From Flavobacterium celericrescens (lineage in GTDB: Bacteria > Bacteroidota > Bacteroidia > Flavobacteriales > Flavobacteriaceae): a DNA stretch of 64,000 bases. A program made the translations under genes and the position numbers. The notes under the pieces were generated by a model. That model was not told the DNA's origin. It worked only from the letters and a program-made list of their open reading frames with translations, and searched no databases. How positions within the stretch are numbered: the first letter of the stretch is position 1; every line of letters begins with the position of its first letter. The stretch is taken from positions 372,001-436,000 of the forward strand of contig NZ_JAAJBV010000002.1 of the NCBI RefSeq assembly GCF_011392075.1, given 5' to 3'. This document shows positions 9,605 to 17,729 of the stretch, in pieces.

Positions 9605-10369
9605 ATGGGTAAAATCATTGCAATTGCCAATCAAAAAGGTGGTGTAGGAAAAACAACTACATCTGTTAACTTAGCAGCTTCTCTTGGTGTTTTAGAAAAA
9701 AAAGTACTTTTAATCGATGCTGACCCACAAGCTAACGCAAGTTCGGGCTTAGGAATCGATGTAGAAAGTGTGGAAATTGGTTCGTACCAAGTTTTAGAAC
9801 ATAGTGCTACTCCAGAAGAAGCAACGGTTTCTTGTTCGGCACCAAACGTTTCGGTGATTCCAGCTCATATTGACTTGGTGGCTATCGAAATTGAATTAGT
9901 AGACAAAGAAAATCGCGAGTACATGCTTAAAAAAGCATTGGAAAGTGTGAAAGATAAATATGATTACATCATTATTGACTGTGCTCCATCATTAGGATTA
10001 TTGACATTAAATGCTTTAACAGCGGCAGATAGTGTTGTAATTCCTATTCAATGTGAATATTTTGCGTTAGAAGGTTTAGGTAAATTACTAAATACAATCA
10101 AAAGTGTTCAAAAAATCCACAATCCAAGTTTAGATATTGAAGGATTATTGTTAACTATGTACGATTCTCGTTTACGTTTATCAAATCAAGTGGTGGAAGA
10201 AGTTCAAAAACACTTTAACGATATGGTATTTGAAACGGTAATTCAAAGAAACATCAAATTGAGTGAAGCACCAAGTTTTGGCGAAAGTATTATTAATTAT
10301 GACGCTACAAGTAAAGGAGCTACTAATTATTTGAACTTAGCAGAAGAAATTATTAAGAAAAATCAATAA
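9605..10369 (+). CDS. parA: Chromosome partitioning ATPase ParA (Soj)
   Basis: A 254-residue Walker-type ATPase that binds DNA non-specifically when ATP-bound and moves ParB-parS complexes. The deviant Walker A KGGVGKTT is at residues 11-18, followed by LLIDADPQAN and IIIDCAPSLG (Walker B region). Length and absence of an N-terminal HTH place it with chromosomal Soj-type ParA rather than plasmid SopA/ParA types. parB begins 8 nt after its stop. Confidence 0.95.
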   Translation: MGKIIAIANQKGGVGKTTTSVNLAASLGVLEKKVLLIDADPQANASSGLGIDVESVEIGSYQVLEHSATPEEATVSCSAPNVSVIPAHIDLVAIEIELVDKENREYMLKKALESVKDKYDYIIIDCAPSLGLLTLNALTAADSVVIPIQCEYFALEGLGKLLNTIKSVQKIHNPSLDIEGLLLTMYDSRLRLSNQVVEEVQKHFNDMVFETVIQRNIKLSEAPSFGESIINYDATSKGATNYLNLAEEIIKKNQ

Positions 10370-10377
10370 TATAGAAG

Positions 10378-11277
10378 ATGACAAAAGCGGTAAAAAAACA
10401 AGCCTTAGGTAGAGGTTTATCAGCTTTATTAAAGGATCCAGACAACGATATCAAATCAGTTGAGGATAAAAATGCTGATAAAGTAGTAGGAAATATTATT
10501 GAATTAGATATCGAATCGATTGAAATTAATCCATTTCAACCGAGAACAAATTTTAACGAAGAAACCTTACAAGAATTAGCCAAATCTATCAAAGAATTAG
10601 GTGTAATTCAACCAATTACTGTTCGAAAATTAGAATTTAATAAATTCCAATTGATTTCAGGAGAACGTCGTTTGCGTGCTTCAAAATTAATCGGATTAAA
10701 AACGATTCCAGCTTATATTCGCTTGGCTAATGATAATGAATCATTGGTTATGGCATTGGTGGAAAACATCCAACGTCATGATTTAGACCCGATTGAGGTG
10801 GCTATTTCGTACCAACGTTTAATCGAAGAAATCAATTTAACGCAAGAAGAATTGAGTGAGCGCGTAGGTAAAAAACGTTCTACGATTACCAATTATTTAC
10901 GTTTGTTGAAATTAGACCCAATCATTCAAACTGGAATGCGCGATGGTTTTATTTCAATGGGACATGGAAGAGCGTTGATTAACATTGACAATCAAGATGT
11001 TCAGAGCGATATTTATCACAAAGTGGTAACACAAAATCTTTCGGTAAGAGAAACCGAAGCTTTGGTTAAAAATTACCAAGATAGTTTAAAACCAAAAACA
11101 GCTAAACCTGCAAAAGGCAACTCTTTTGACATCAAAGAAGATGAGAAAAAAGCATTTGCAAATTATTTCGGAACAAAAGTTGACGTTAAAGTTGCGGGTA
11201 ATGGAAAAGGGAAAATCACGATTCCGTTTCATTCGGAAGAAGATTTTAATCGTATTTTGAAACTAATCAATTCTTAG
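10378..11277 (+). CDS. parB: Chromosome partitioning protein ParB (Spo0J)
   Basis: The 299-residue DNA clamp binds parS and recruits condensin; the family hydrolyses CTP. Seen here: N-terminal ParA-interacting segment LGRGLSALL at 10-18, CTP/parB box GERRLRAS at 95-102, ENIQRHDLDPIE at 129-140, a helix-turn-helix (LTQEELSERVGKKRSTI) at about 154-170, and a C-terminal dimerisation region ending in KLINS. The N-terminal LGRGLSALL activates ParA ATPase in relatives. No parS-like sequence was seen nearby. Confidence 0.95.
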   Translation: MTKAVKKQALGRGLSALLKDPDNDIKSVEDKNADKVVGNIIELDIESIEINPFQPRTNFNEETLQELAKSIKELGVIQPITVRKLEFNKFQLISGERRLRASKLIGLKTIPAYIRLANDNESLVMALVENIQRHDLDPIEVAISYQRLIEEINLTQEELSERVGKKRSTITNYLRLLKLDPIIQTGMRDGFISMGHGRALINIDNQDVQSDIYHKVVTQNLSVRETEALVKNYQDSLKPKTAKPAKGNSFDIKEDEKKAFANYFGTKVDVKVAGNGKGKITIPFHSEEDFNRILKLINS

Positions 11278-11840
11278 TGAGAGTCTTTCGCTACATAGTA
11301 ATACTAACCTGTCTTTTTTTGAGTTTACAAGGAAATGCACAGGAAGAAATGTCATTGCGCCCTGCTGATACTGTAAAAACAGTTATCAATCCGAATGCAC
11401 CTGCAAAAGCAGCTTTTTATTCGGCATTGGTTCCTGGATTAGGACAAGCGTATAACAAAAAATATTGGAAAATACCTATTGTTTATATTGGATTAGGGGT
11501 TGGTATTTATTCTTATACTTGGAATCAAAAAAAATATCACGGCTTTAGAGATGAGTATAAAAAACGTTTAGACGGAACTTCTCTAGGTGAAGCCGACCCA
11601 ACTTATGGAGATTTTACAAATGATAAATTAATAAGAGGTCAAAAATTTCACCAACGAAATAGAGATTTATCGGCATTAATTACTGCAGGAATATATATAT
11701 TAAATATTGTTGATGCCAATGTTGATGCGCACTTAATGCAATTCAACGTAAATGATAATTTATCTGTTAAACCTGATTTGAATCAAAACGAATTGGATTA
11801 CAAATACAATTATGGTTTAACACTTACCTATAATTTTTAA
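11277..11840 (+). CDS. DUF5683 exported membrane protein
   Basis: A 187-residue protein with an N-terminal signal peptide ending near LQGNAQ and a hydrophobic domain (SALVPGLGQAYNKKYWKIPIVYIGLGVGIYSYT in two overlapping parts) typical of DUF5683, which is common in Bacteroidetes beside parAB and dapB. The C-terminal part may form beta strands (LTLTYNF end). Function is unknown. Translation starts at GTG overlapping the parB stop (TAGTG), so it is coupled to parB. Confidence 0.75.
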   Translation: MRVFRYIVILTCLFLSLQGNAQEEMSLRPADTVKTVINPNAPAKAAFYSALVPGLGQAYNKKYWKIPIVYIGLGVGIYSYTWNQKKYHGFRDEYKKRLDGTSLGEADPTYGDFTNDKLIRGQKFHQRNRDLSALITAGIYILNIVDANVDAHLMQFNVNDNLSVKPDLNQNELDYKYNYGLTLTYNF

Positions 11841-11884
11841 CAAAAAATTGGGTAACAATTTCTTAAAAACCCAACTAATTCATC

Positions 11885-12595
11885 ATGAAAATAGCACTTT
11901 TAGGTTACGGAAAAATGGGAAAAGTTATTGAACGAATAGCTTTAGAACGCGGTCATGAAATTGTATTAAGAAAAGACCACGATTCTTCATTTAACGGATT
12001 AGAAAATGCAGATGTTGCCATTGATTTTAGTGTACCAGATAGTGCCGTTGCTAATATTTCAGAATGTTTAAATAATGACATTCCTGTAATTTCTGGAACT
12101 ACTGGTTGGTTGGCAAATTATCCGAAAATGGTTGAATTGTGCGAAGAAAAAAAAGGAAGTTTTATTTATGGTTCCAACTTTAGTTTGGGTGTAAATGTAT
12201 TTTTTGAATTGAATGAATATCTGGCTAAAATGATGGCAAATTTGAAACAATATAAGGTTTCAATGGAAGAAATTCACCACACACAAAAATTAGATGCACC
12301 AAGCGGTACAGCAATTACACTAGCAGAAGGTGTTATCAAACATACTGATTATGCAAATTGGACATTAGAAACTCCAATTAGTAATGAAATTCACATTGAA
12401 GCAAAACGTATTGAAAATATTCCTGGAACGCACAGCATTTTTTATGATAGTGAAGTTGACCAAATAGAAATCAAACACACCGCGCACAGCAGAGAAGGAT
12501 TTGCATTAGGAGCCGTAATTGCTGCTGAATGGTTGATTGGCAAAAAAGGAGTTTTTACAATGAAGGATGTACTATTTAATGGCTCTAAGCTATAA
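11885..12595 (+). CDS. dapB: 4-hydroxy-tetrahydrodipicolinate reductase
   Basis: A 236-residue NAD(P)H enzyme of the lysine and diaminopimelate pathway. The Rossmann motif GYGKMG is at 7-12, the catalytic region HHTQKLDAPSGTA is at 131-143 (His131 or His132 as acid, Lys135 binding substrate). It is shorter than E. coli DapB (273) but normal for Bacteroidetes. Its last four codons and stop (GSKL, TAA) fall in a 7-base repeat array starting at 12586, so the natural C-terminus has been set by the repeat. dapF, a later pathway gene, is also in this window (50121). Confidence 0.93.
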   Translation: MKIALLGYGKMGKVIERIALERGHEIVLRKDHDSSFNGLENADVAIDFSVPDSAVANISECLNNDIPVISGTTGWLANYPKMVELCEEKKGSFIYGSNFSLGVNVFFELNEYLAKMMANLKQYKVSMEEIHHTQKLDAPSGTAITLAEGVIKHTDYANWTLETPISNEIHIEAKRIENIPGTHSIFYDSEVDQIEIKHTAHSREGFALGAVIAAEWLIGKKGVFTMKDVLFNGSKL

Positions 12596-12678
12596 GCTAT
12601 AGGCTATAGGCTATAGGCTTTAGGCAATAAGAAATAATAATAAATAAACAAAGCTTACAGCATATGGCTTAAAGCTTA
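12586..12678. repeat. Convergent heptad arrays between dapB and lepB
   Basis: Six 7-base units on the plus strand (12586-12627: TAAGCTA twice, TAGGCTA twice, TAGGCTT, TAGGCAA) face four units on the minus strand (12651-12678: TAAGCTT, TAAGCCA, TATGCTG, TAAGCTT) across a 23-nt AT-rich spacer. The two halves share the consensus TARGCTW in opposite orientation, so the transcript could form an imperfect hairpin. The array begins inside dapB and contains its stop codon; lepB starts 17 nt after it. Confidence 0.8.
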
Positions 12679-12695
12679 TCGCAAAAATAAAAATT

Positions 12696-14252
12696 ATGGA
12701 AATATCAGGTTGGTTACTTTTTATCTTATTCGTTCAATTAATTCATGGAATTGGAACTTGGAAATTATATATAAAAGCAGGTAGAAAAGCATGGGAAGCA
12801 TTTATTCCGGTATATAACGGAATTGTGTTGATGCAAATGATTAATCGTCCAAAATATTGGATATTATTGCTGTTTATTCCGGTTATCAATTTGTTTTTGT
12901 TTCCAATTATTTGGATTGAAACACTAAGAACTTTTGGCAAAAAATCAACTAGCGACATGCTTTTAGGTGTGTTTACATTAGGTTTTTATATTGCCTACGT
13001 AAATTACATGCAAGAAGTAACGTATCATGAAAAGCGAGATTTAAAAGCACCAAACAAAACAATGGATACATTAGGTTCATTGTCTTTTGCTATTATTGTG
13101 GCTACTTTAGTACATACTTACTTCATTCAACCTTTTACGATACCAACTTCATCTTTAGAAAAATCATTATTGGTGGGAGACTTTTTATTTGTTAGTAAAT
13201 TTCATTATGGTGCTAGAACTCCTATGACACCAATTGCTGCACCAATGGTTCACGACACTTTACCATTTGTAAAAGTAAAATCGTATGCTGCTAAACCACA
13301 ATTGCCTTATTTTAGATTTCCTGCCTTACAAAAAATAGAACGCAATGATATTGTAGTTTTCAACTGGCCAGCTGATACTTTATATCACATGTACAAAGCA
13401 GCAGACAAAAGATATGACAAGCCAATTGACAAAAAAACCAATTATGTAAAACGTTGTACCGCAATACCTGGTGATAAAATTGAAATAAAAGATGGTATAA
13501 TTTTCATTAACGGAAAAGAATCTATACTTCCTGAAAGAGCTAAACCTCAGTATTCATACAAAGTAGCTTGGGACGGAAAGACACAAGTAAATTTAGATTA
13601 TTTAGCAAAAGAATTACACATTACCGATGGCTTTGGTCAAATAGCTAATGACACTTTAATTTTTAGCGCTTTACCAAATGAATCAGTAGAGCGAATTAAA
13701 AATGTTCCTGGAATTACAAAAGTAGAGCGTATTATCCATAAAGAGACTGATAAAACAATTTTCCCTGGTACAAAAGCTTGGAATGTAGATAATTTAGGTC
13801 CAATATATATTCCTGAAGCGGGAAAAACAGTTGAACTTAATAAAGAAACCTTACCTTTTTATAAAAAAATAATTAGCGAATATGAAGGTAAAGACTTAAA
13901 AGTGACTGGTGATGAAATCAGAATTGATGGTAAAGTAGCTACTTCATATACTTTTGAGCAAGATTATTATTGGATGATGGGAGACAACCGTCATAACTCT
14001 TTAGATTCACGCTATTGGGGATTTGTACCTGCTGATCACATTGTTGGAAAACCTATCTTTATTTGGATGAGTATTGATGGTATTAATGATGGTATTAAAA
14101 ACTGGAGCATACGTTGGGACAGATTATTCACAACGGTTAGCGGAACTGGACAACCACAATCTTATTTTAAATATTTCTTATTCGCTTTAGCAGGATATTT
14201 TGCTTTTGATTATTTTAGAAATAAAAAGAAGAAGAAGAAAGAAGACGCTTAA
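12696..14252 (+). CDS. lepB: Signal peptidase I (large Bacteroidetes type)
   Basis: The membrane-bound serine/lysine protease (family S26) removes signal peptides from Sec-exported proteins. The 518-residue protein has about three N-terminal membrane helices (residues 5-20, 53-75, 88-105), another at 128-145, then the nucleophile segment IPTSSLEKSL (Ser153 by alignment) and NYVKRCTAIPGD with the general base Lys252. The C-terminal box MGDNRHNSLDSR is intact. It is much longer than E. coli LepB because of the extra N-terminal membrane part and an insertion of about 100 residues between box D and box E. A final membrane helix and a basic tail close it. Confidence 0.93.
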   Translation: MEISGWLLFILFVQLIHGIGTWKLYIKAGRKAWEAFIPVYNGIVLMQMINRPKYWILLLFIPVINLFLFPIIWIETLRTFGKKSTSDMLLGVFTLGFYIAYVNYMQEVTYHEKRDLKAPNKTMDTLGSLSFAIIVATLVHTYFIQPFTIPTSSLEKSLLVGDFLFVSKFHYGARTPMTPIAAPMVHDTLPFVKVKSYAAKPQLPYFRFPALQKIERNDIVVFNWPADTLYHMYKAADKRYDKPIDKKTNYVKRCTAIPGDKIEIKDGIIFINGKESILPERAKPQYSYKVAWDGKTQVNLDYLAKELHITDGFGQIANDTLIFSALPNESVERIKNVPGITKVERIIHKETDKTIFPGTKAWNVDNLGPIYIPEAGKTVELNKETLPFYKKIISEYEGKDLKVTGDEIRIDGKVATSYTFEQDYYWMMGDNRHNSLDSRYWGFVPADHIVGKPIFIWMSIDGINDGIKNWSIRWDRLFTTVSGTGQPQSYFKYFLFALAGYFAFDYFRNKKKKKKEDA

Positions 14253-14264
14253 TCTAACCCATTT

Positions 14265-14337
14265 TTGTCATTTCGACGAAGGAGAAATCACTTGAAATTA
14301 TTCACTTTATGCGATTTCTCCTTCGTCGAAATGACAA
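14265..14337. repeat. Perfect 25-bp inverted repeat (REP-like) behind lepB
   Basis: Left arm 14265-14289 and right arm 14313-14337 are exact reverse complements, separated by 23 nt. The arm core is CATTTCGACGAAGGAGAAAT. It may end lepB transcription as a strong hairpin, although no T-run follows directly. Similar TTTCGACGAAGG-type palindromes are, from memory, common between genes in Bacteroidetes. No transposase gene of the RAYT type lies in this window. Confidence 0.85.
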
Positions 14338-14346
14338 TTTTAATTT

Positions 14347-14354
14347 TATATTTG
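14347..14354 (+). promoter_or_regulatory. Promoter -7 box for the WbqC-family gene
   Basis: TATATTTG, an exact TAnnTTTG match, begins 9 nt after the inverted repeat and ends 25 nt before the ATG at 14380. Confidence 0.5.
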
Positions 14355-14379
14355 TTAGCACAAAAACTATTTACCCAAA

Positions 14380-14991
14380 ATGAACATTCTCATACATCCT
14401 ACATACTTTCCGTCGATTAGTCATTACATTGCAATGCTTCAGTCGGATTCGGTTACATTTGAAATGGAAGACAACTTTCAAAAGCAAACCAATAGAAACA
14501 GAATGTATATTTATAGTCCTAATGGAGTGCAATTATTAAATGTTCCTGTAAAACATGGTATTAACAAACATCAGAAATATAAAGATGTTCGAATTGAAAA
14601 TGACTTTAGCTGGCAAAAGAATCATTTCAAATCGTTAGAAGCCGCTTATAGAACTTCGCCTTTTTTTGAATATTTTGAAGATGATTTTCGTCCACTATTT
14701 GAGAAAAAACACGAGTTTATCATGGACTTAAATTTAGAAATATTTGCATTAGTAAATAGTTCATTAGGTATCAAAATAGAAGCACAAAAAACCGCTGAAT
14801 ACTTTCACGAAGTTACTGACTATACTGATTATCGTTCATTAGTTAATGGAAAAAAAGATACCACGCAAATTGAAGAATACACACAGGTTTTTAATGAGAA
14901 ACATGGTTTTATAAACAACTTAAGTATCTTGGATTTGTTGTTTAACGAAGGTCGCTACGCGGTCGATTATTTAAAAAATCAGCAATTATAG
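14380..14991 (+). CDS. WbqC family protein
   Basis: A 203-residue cytoplasmic protein with the WbqC-family pattern: N-terminal ILIHPTYFPSISHYIAML, then LLNVPVKHG, WQKNHFKSLEAAYRTSPFFEYFEDDF and a C-terminal part predicting helices. WbqC-like genes occur in O-antigen clusters and are common next to lepB in Flavobacteriia, but the biochemical role is unclear. It converges with the minus-strand gene starting right after its stop. No unusual features were seen. Confidence 0.8.
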   Translation: MNILIHPTYFPSISHYIAMLQSDSVTFEMEDNFQKQTNRNRMYIYSPNGVQLLNVPVKHGINKHQKYKDVRIENDFSWQKNHFKSLEAAYRTSPFFEYFEDDFRPLFEKKHEFIMDLNLEIFALVNSSLGIKIEAQKTAEYFHEVTDYTDYRSLVNGKKDTTQIEEYTQVFNEKHGFINNLSILDLLFNEGRYAVDYLKNQQL

Positions 14992-16029
14992 TTATTCTTT
15001 TGCATTGATTTTTAGTCGGGCTAATTGTGGAAAATGGTCACTTTGAATGAAAAAATCTAGTGAAGAAAACTCTTTGACTTCAATGTTTTTTTCTACAAAA
15101 ATATAGTCAATTCTAGCTGGATAATATTTGTAGTTATATGACTTTCCAAAACCAGAACCTGCTTCTTCAAAAGCGTCTTTTAAATCGCCTCTAATTGTTC
15201 GATACACGTAAGAAAACGCACTATTGTTCATATCGCCACAAATAATTTTAGGATGGTGGCACGATAAATAATGTTCTTTAATTAATTCCGATTGGTGTTG
15301 TTGTTGACTAAAAGCTTTACTAATATTCTTAAAAATAAACTTTGAACGTTTTTCATCCATTTCTTCGTTAATATCGGCACTAATTTTAACTGATTCTAAG
15401 TGCATGCTATATACTCGTAAAGTATCTTTATCTTTTAAAATATCAGCATAAATTACGCTATTAAACGAATTAGGAAACTCAATTTCACCAGAATTTATAA
15501 TCTTAAACTTTGAATAAATCGCTTGACCAAATTTCAATCGATCCCCTTCTAATTTGATTAATTTATATTTATACATATTCACATTTACGTCTTCGTTTGG
15601 TGAATAATCTTGCAAACATAAAATATCGGGTTGCTCATCTAACAACAAGTTCGAAATCTGAAAAGGGACATCATCATTAGGCAACCATTCATATAAGTTA
15701 AATAAACGAACATTGTAGCTCATCAATTTAAAATCGGTTTCTTCATTTGGTAAATTGGTTTCTGAGAACTTGTAAAAACGGTGTAAAAAAGAAATTCCGA
15801 GTAACAATACCATTCCAGAAAGTAGCATTTGTCTTTTTAATTGCAATAGCCAATACACAAAAAACAGAAAATTAAGCAATAAAAAAAAGGGAAGTATTAG
15901 CGTTAATACGCTTAAAAACGGAAAAGCTTTAGGTGCTAAAAAAGGCAATGTATAGGCAACAAAAGTAGCTATAGTAAGTACTATATTAAGGAAAAACATT
16001 ATTTTACTCAACCAACTTTGTTTCTGCAT
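14992..16029 (-). CDS. Endonuclease/exonuclease/phosphatase family protein with membrane N-terminus
   Basis: A 345-residue protein with three N-terminal membrane helices (about 10-30, 36-60, 65-85) and an EEP domain from about 100. Motifs are FKLMSYNVRLFN, PDILCLQDYS (Gln/Glu metal region slightly altered), IICGDMNNSAFS and SDHFPQLARLKI, giving the Asp/Asn and Asp-His catalytic pairs. Family members are phosphodiesterases acting on nucleic acids, phospholipids or inositol phosphates; the substrate is unknown here. It follows the rhomboid gene by 3 nt in the same direction, suggesting one operon with mutL and both rhomboids. Confidence 0.82.
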   Translation of the reverse strand: MQKQSWLSKIMFFLNIVLTIATFVAYTLPFLAPKAFPFLSVLTLILPFFLLLNFLFFVYWLLQLKRQMLLSGMVLLLGISFLHRFYKFSETNLPNEETDFKLMSYNVRLFNLYEWLPNDDVPFQISNLLLDEQPDILCLQDYSPNEDVNVNMYKYKLIKLEGDRLKFGQAIYSKFKIINSGEIEFPNSFNSVIYADILKDKDTLRVYSMHLESVKISADINEEMDEKRSKFIFKNISKAFSQQQHQSELIKEHYLSCHHPKIICGDMNNSAFSYVYRTIRGDLKDAFEEAGSGFGKSYNYKYYPARIDYIFVEKNIEVKEFSSLDFFIQSDHFPQLARLKINAKE

Positions 16030-16032
16030 TTT

Positions 16033-16896
16033 TTATTTACCTGCTTTGAACAAGAATTCTTTTTCTTCTTTTGTTAAACTATCATAACCCGATTTACTAA
16101 TTTTATCCAAAATTTCGTCAATTTGCTTTTGGGTAAAATCTTTATTCTGTTGAAACGAATTTACGGTTTTTTTTGTGGTATTGCGATGTACTTTTTTAAA
16201 TGGTGTTTTTTTTGTGGGCTTAAAAGCATTTGCAAGTACATCTAAAAAAGCTGAAATAGGCTTTGTTAAATCGGTTCCAGATTTTAAAAACTTTATGTAA
16301 ACAAACCCAAAAAGTGCTCCACCCAAATGTGCAATATGTCCGCCCGTATTTTCTAATGGTAGCTGAATTAAATCTATCACTAGAATTACAAATGCTATGT
16401 GCCAAAGTTTTACTATTCCTATCAAGGGAATTCGCAGTAACATAAAAGGAGCGTAAGTTGCAGCAGCAATCAAAAGCGCCATAATAGCCCCACTTGCTCC
16501 TACTAATGATGATGTCTTTCCTAAGATAAAATACATTGAAACAAAGGTTAGTCCTGAGCAAATTCCTCCTAGTAAATACACCCCAAACAATTGCTTATCG
16601 GTAAAATAGATATTGAATAATCTTCCTGAAAAATGGAGTACCAATAAATTAAAAATCAAATGAAAAATAGTTGCATGAAAGAAATTAAAGGTAATCAACG
16701 TCCATGGCTTGGCTAAAAATTCAGTTGTATTTGAAGGTAAGGCTACAAAATCGAAATAACTAAAAGCAACATTAGAAAGCTTCAACACGACTTCTAAAAG
16801 TGAGAACCCAACAAAAAGACCAATGTTCCAAAAGATTAACTTTTGTACCATTCCTCCTGTTTTGTATTGTAGTTTTAAATCGTCTAAAATGTTCAT
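16033..16896 (-). CDS. Rhomboid family intramembrane serine protease (first copy)
   Basis: A 287-residue six-helix membrane protein with the rhomboid serine motif GASGAI and the catalytic His in HIAHLGGALFGF. A basic, Thr/Lys-rich cytoplasmic tail follows (PTKKTPFKKVHRNTTKK), then a short EEKEFL helix. Rhomboids cleave membrane helices of client proteins; no client is evident. The start ATG is preceded by a heptad array in the gap to the second rhomboid gene. Confidence 0.9.
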   Translation of the reverse strand: MNILDDLKLQYKTGGMVQKLIFWNIGLFVGFSLLEVVLKLSNVAFSYFDFVALPSNTTEFLAKPWTLITFNFFHATIFHLIFNLLVLHFSGRLFNIYFTDKQLFGVYLLGGICSGLTFVSMYFILGKTSSLVGASGAIMALLIAAATYAPFMLLRIPLIGIVKLWHIAFVILVIDLIQLPLENTGGHIAHLGGALFGFVYIKFLKSGTDLTKPISAFLDVLANAFKPTKKTPFKKVHRNTTKKTVNSFQQNKDFTQKQIDEILDKISKSGYDSLTKEEKEFLFKAGK

Positions 16897-16899
16897 CTT

Positions 16900-16927
16900 T
16901 TCTCTTTGTTCTTTTTTCTATCTTCTA
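16900..16927 (-). repeat. Heptad array between the two rhomboid genes
   Basis: On the minus strand four 7-base units, TAGAAGA, TAGAAAA, AAGAACA, AAGAGAA, run to within 3 nt of the downstream rhomboid ATG. It is a purine-rich leader without a Shine-Dalgarno match to the Bacteroidota anti-SD. Confidence 0.65.
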
Positions 16928-16931
16928 AAAA

Positions 16932-17729
16932 CTATCTATCCCATCGGTTTTGATTGAATTGATTTTTCTTCCAATACCACATCATAATAAAACCTACTAA
17001 AGCACCACCTACGTGCGCAAAATGGGCAATTCCACCACCAAAGATACTGTAACCCGTTACGCCAGAAAACAAATCTAACAATACGATAGTAGGCACAAAA
17101 TATTTGGCTTTAATAGGCACAGGAATAAACATCAAAGCTAACTCTGCATTTGGAAACATAAAGGCAAAAGCAACTAATAAACCATAAATTGCTCCAGAAG
17201 CTCCAACCGCAGTTGATTGATTACTACATGCTATTTCAAATAATGTTGCAAAATTATCACTACTAAAATTATACTTATCAAGTAAATGTTTAGTTGACTC
17301 ATATAATAAATCTGATCTAAAAGTATTTCCATCTCTCATCTCTGCATTTAACATTGTGTACATATCAGCTTTTGATACAGATAAATTAGAAAGTTCGTTT
17401 AACAAAGAATGTATTTCATAATAATTCACACCTGAATGAATTAAAGCTGCACCAATTCCGCAAGAGAAATAAAAGAATAAAAACTTTTTAGGACCCCAAA
17501 AATGTTCTAAGGCACTACCAAATGACACCAAAGCAAACATGTTAAAGAAAATATGCATTAAACCGCCATGCATAAACATGTGGGTAATTGGTTGCCATAA
17601 TTTAAAACTATCGCTTTCAAAATAGTGCAAGGCTAATAAATTAGTTGCTTGAGGCACAAAAATAGCACCTACAAAAAATAAAACATTTAATATTAACAAC
17701 TGTTTTACCGTATCGGTCATGTTCATCAT
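16932..17729 (-). CDS. Rhomboid family intramembrane serine protease (second copy)
   Basis: A 265-residue rhomboid with the HxxxN-type loop MFMHGGLMHIFFNMFAL, the nucleophile in VGASGAIYGLL and the catalytic His in IAHFAHVGGALVGF. An insertion of about 60 residues (YEIHSLLNELSNLSVS onward) sits between helices 3 and 4, absent from the neighbouring copy. The ATG overlaps the mutL stop (ATGA), indicating translational coupling. Adjacent mutL-rhomboid-rhomboid order is usual in Flavobacteriia, so the two copies are probably old paralogues with different clients. Confidence 0.9.
   Translation of the reverse strand: MMNMTDTVKQLLILNVLFFVGAIFVPQATNLLALHYFESDSFKLWQPITHMFMHGGLMHIFFNMFALVSFGSALEHFWGPKKFLFFYFSCGIGAALIHSGVNYYEIHSLLNELSNLSVSKADMYTMLNAEMRDGNTFRSDLLYESTKHLLDKYNFSSDNFATLFEIACSNQSTAVGASGAIYGLLVAFAFMFPNAELALMFIPVPIKAKYFVPTIVLLDLFSGVTGYSIFGGGIAHFAHVGGALVGFIMMWYWKKNQFNQNRWDR

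Noticed and set aside
9446..11300. parS site near parAB
   Set aside because: No sequence near TGTTNCACGTGAAACA was seen; a genome scan would be needed.
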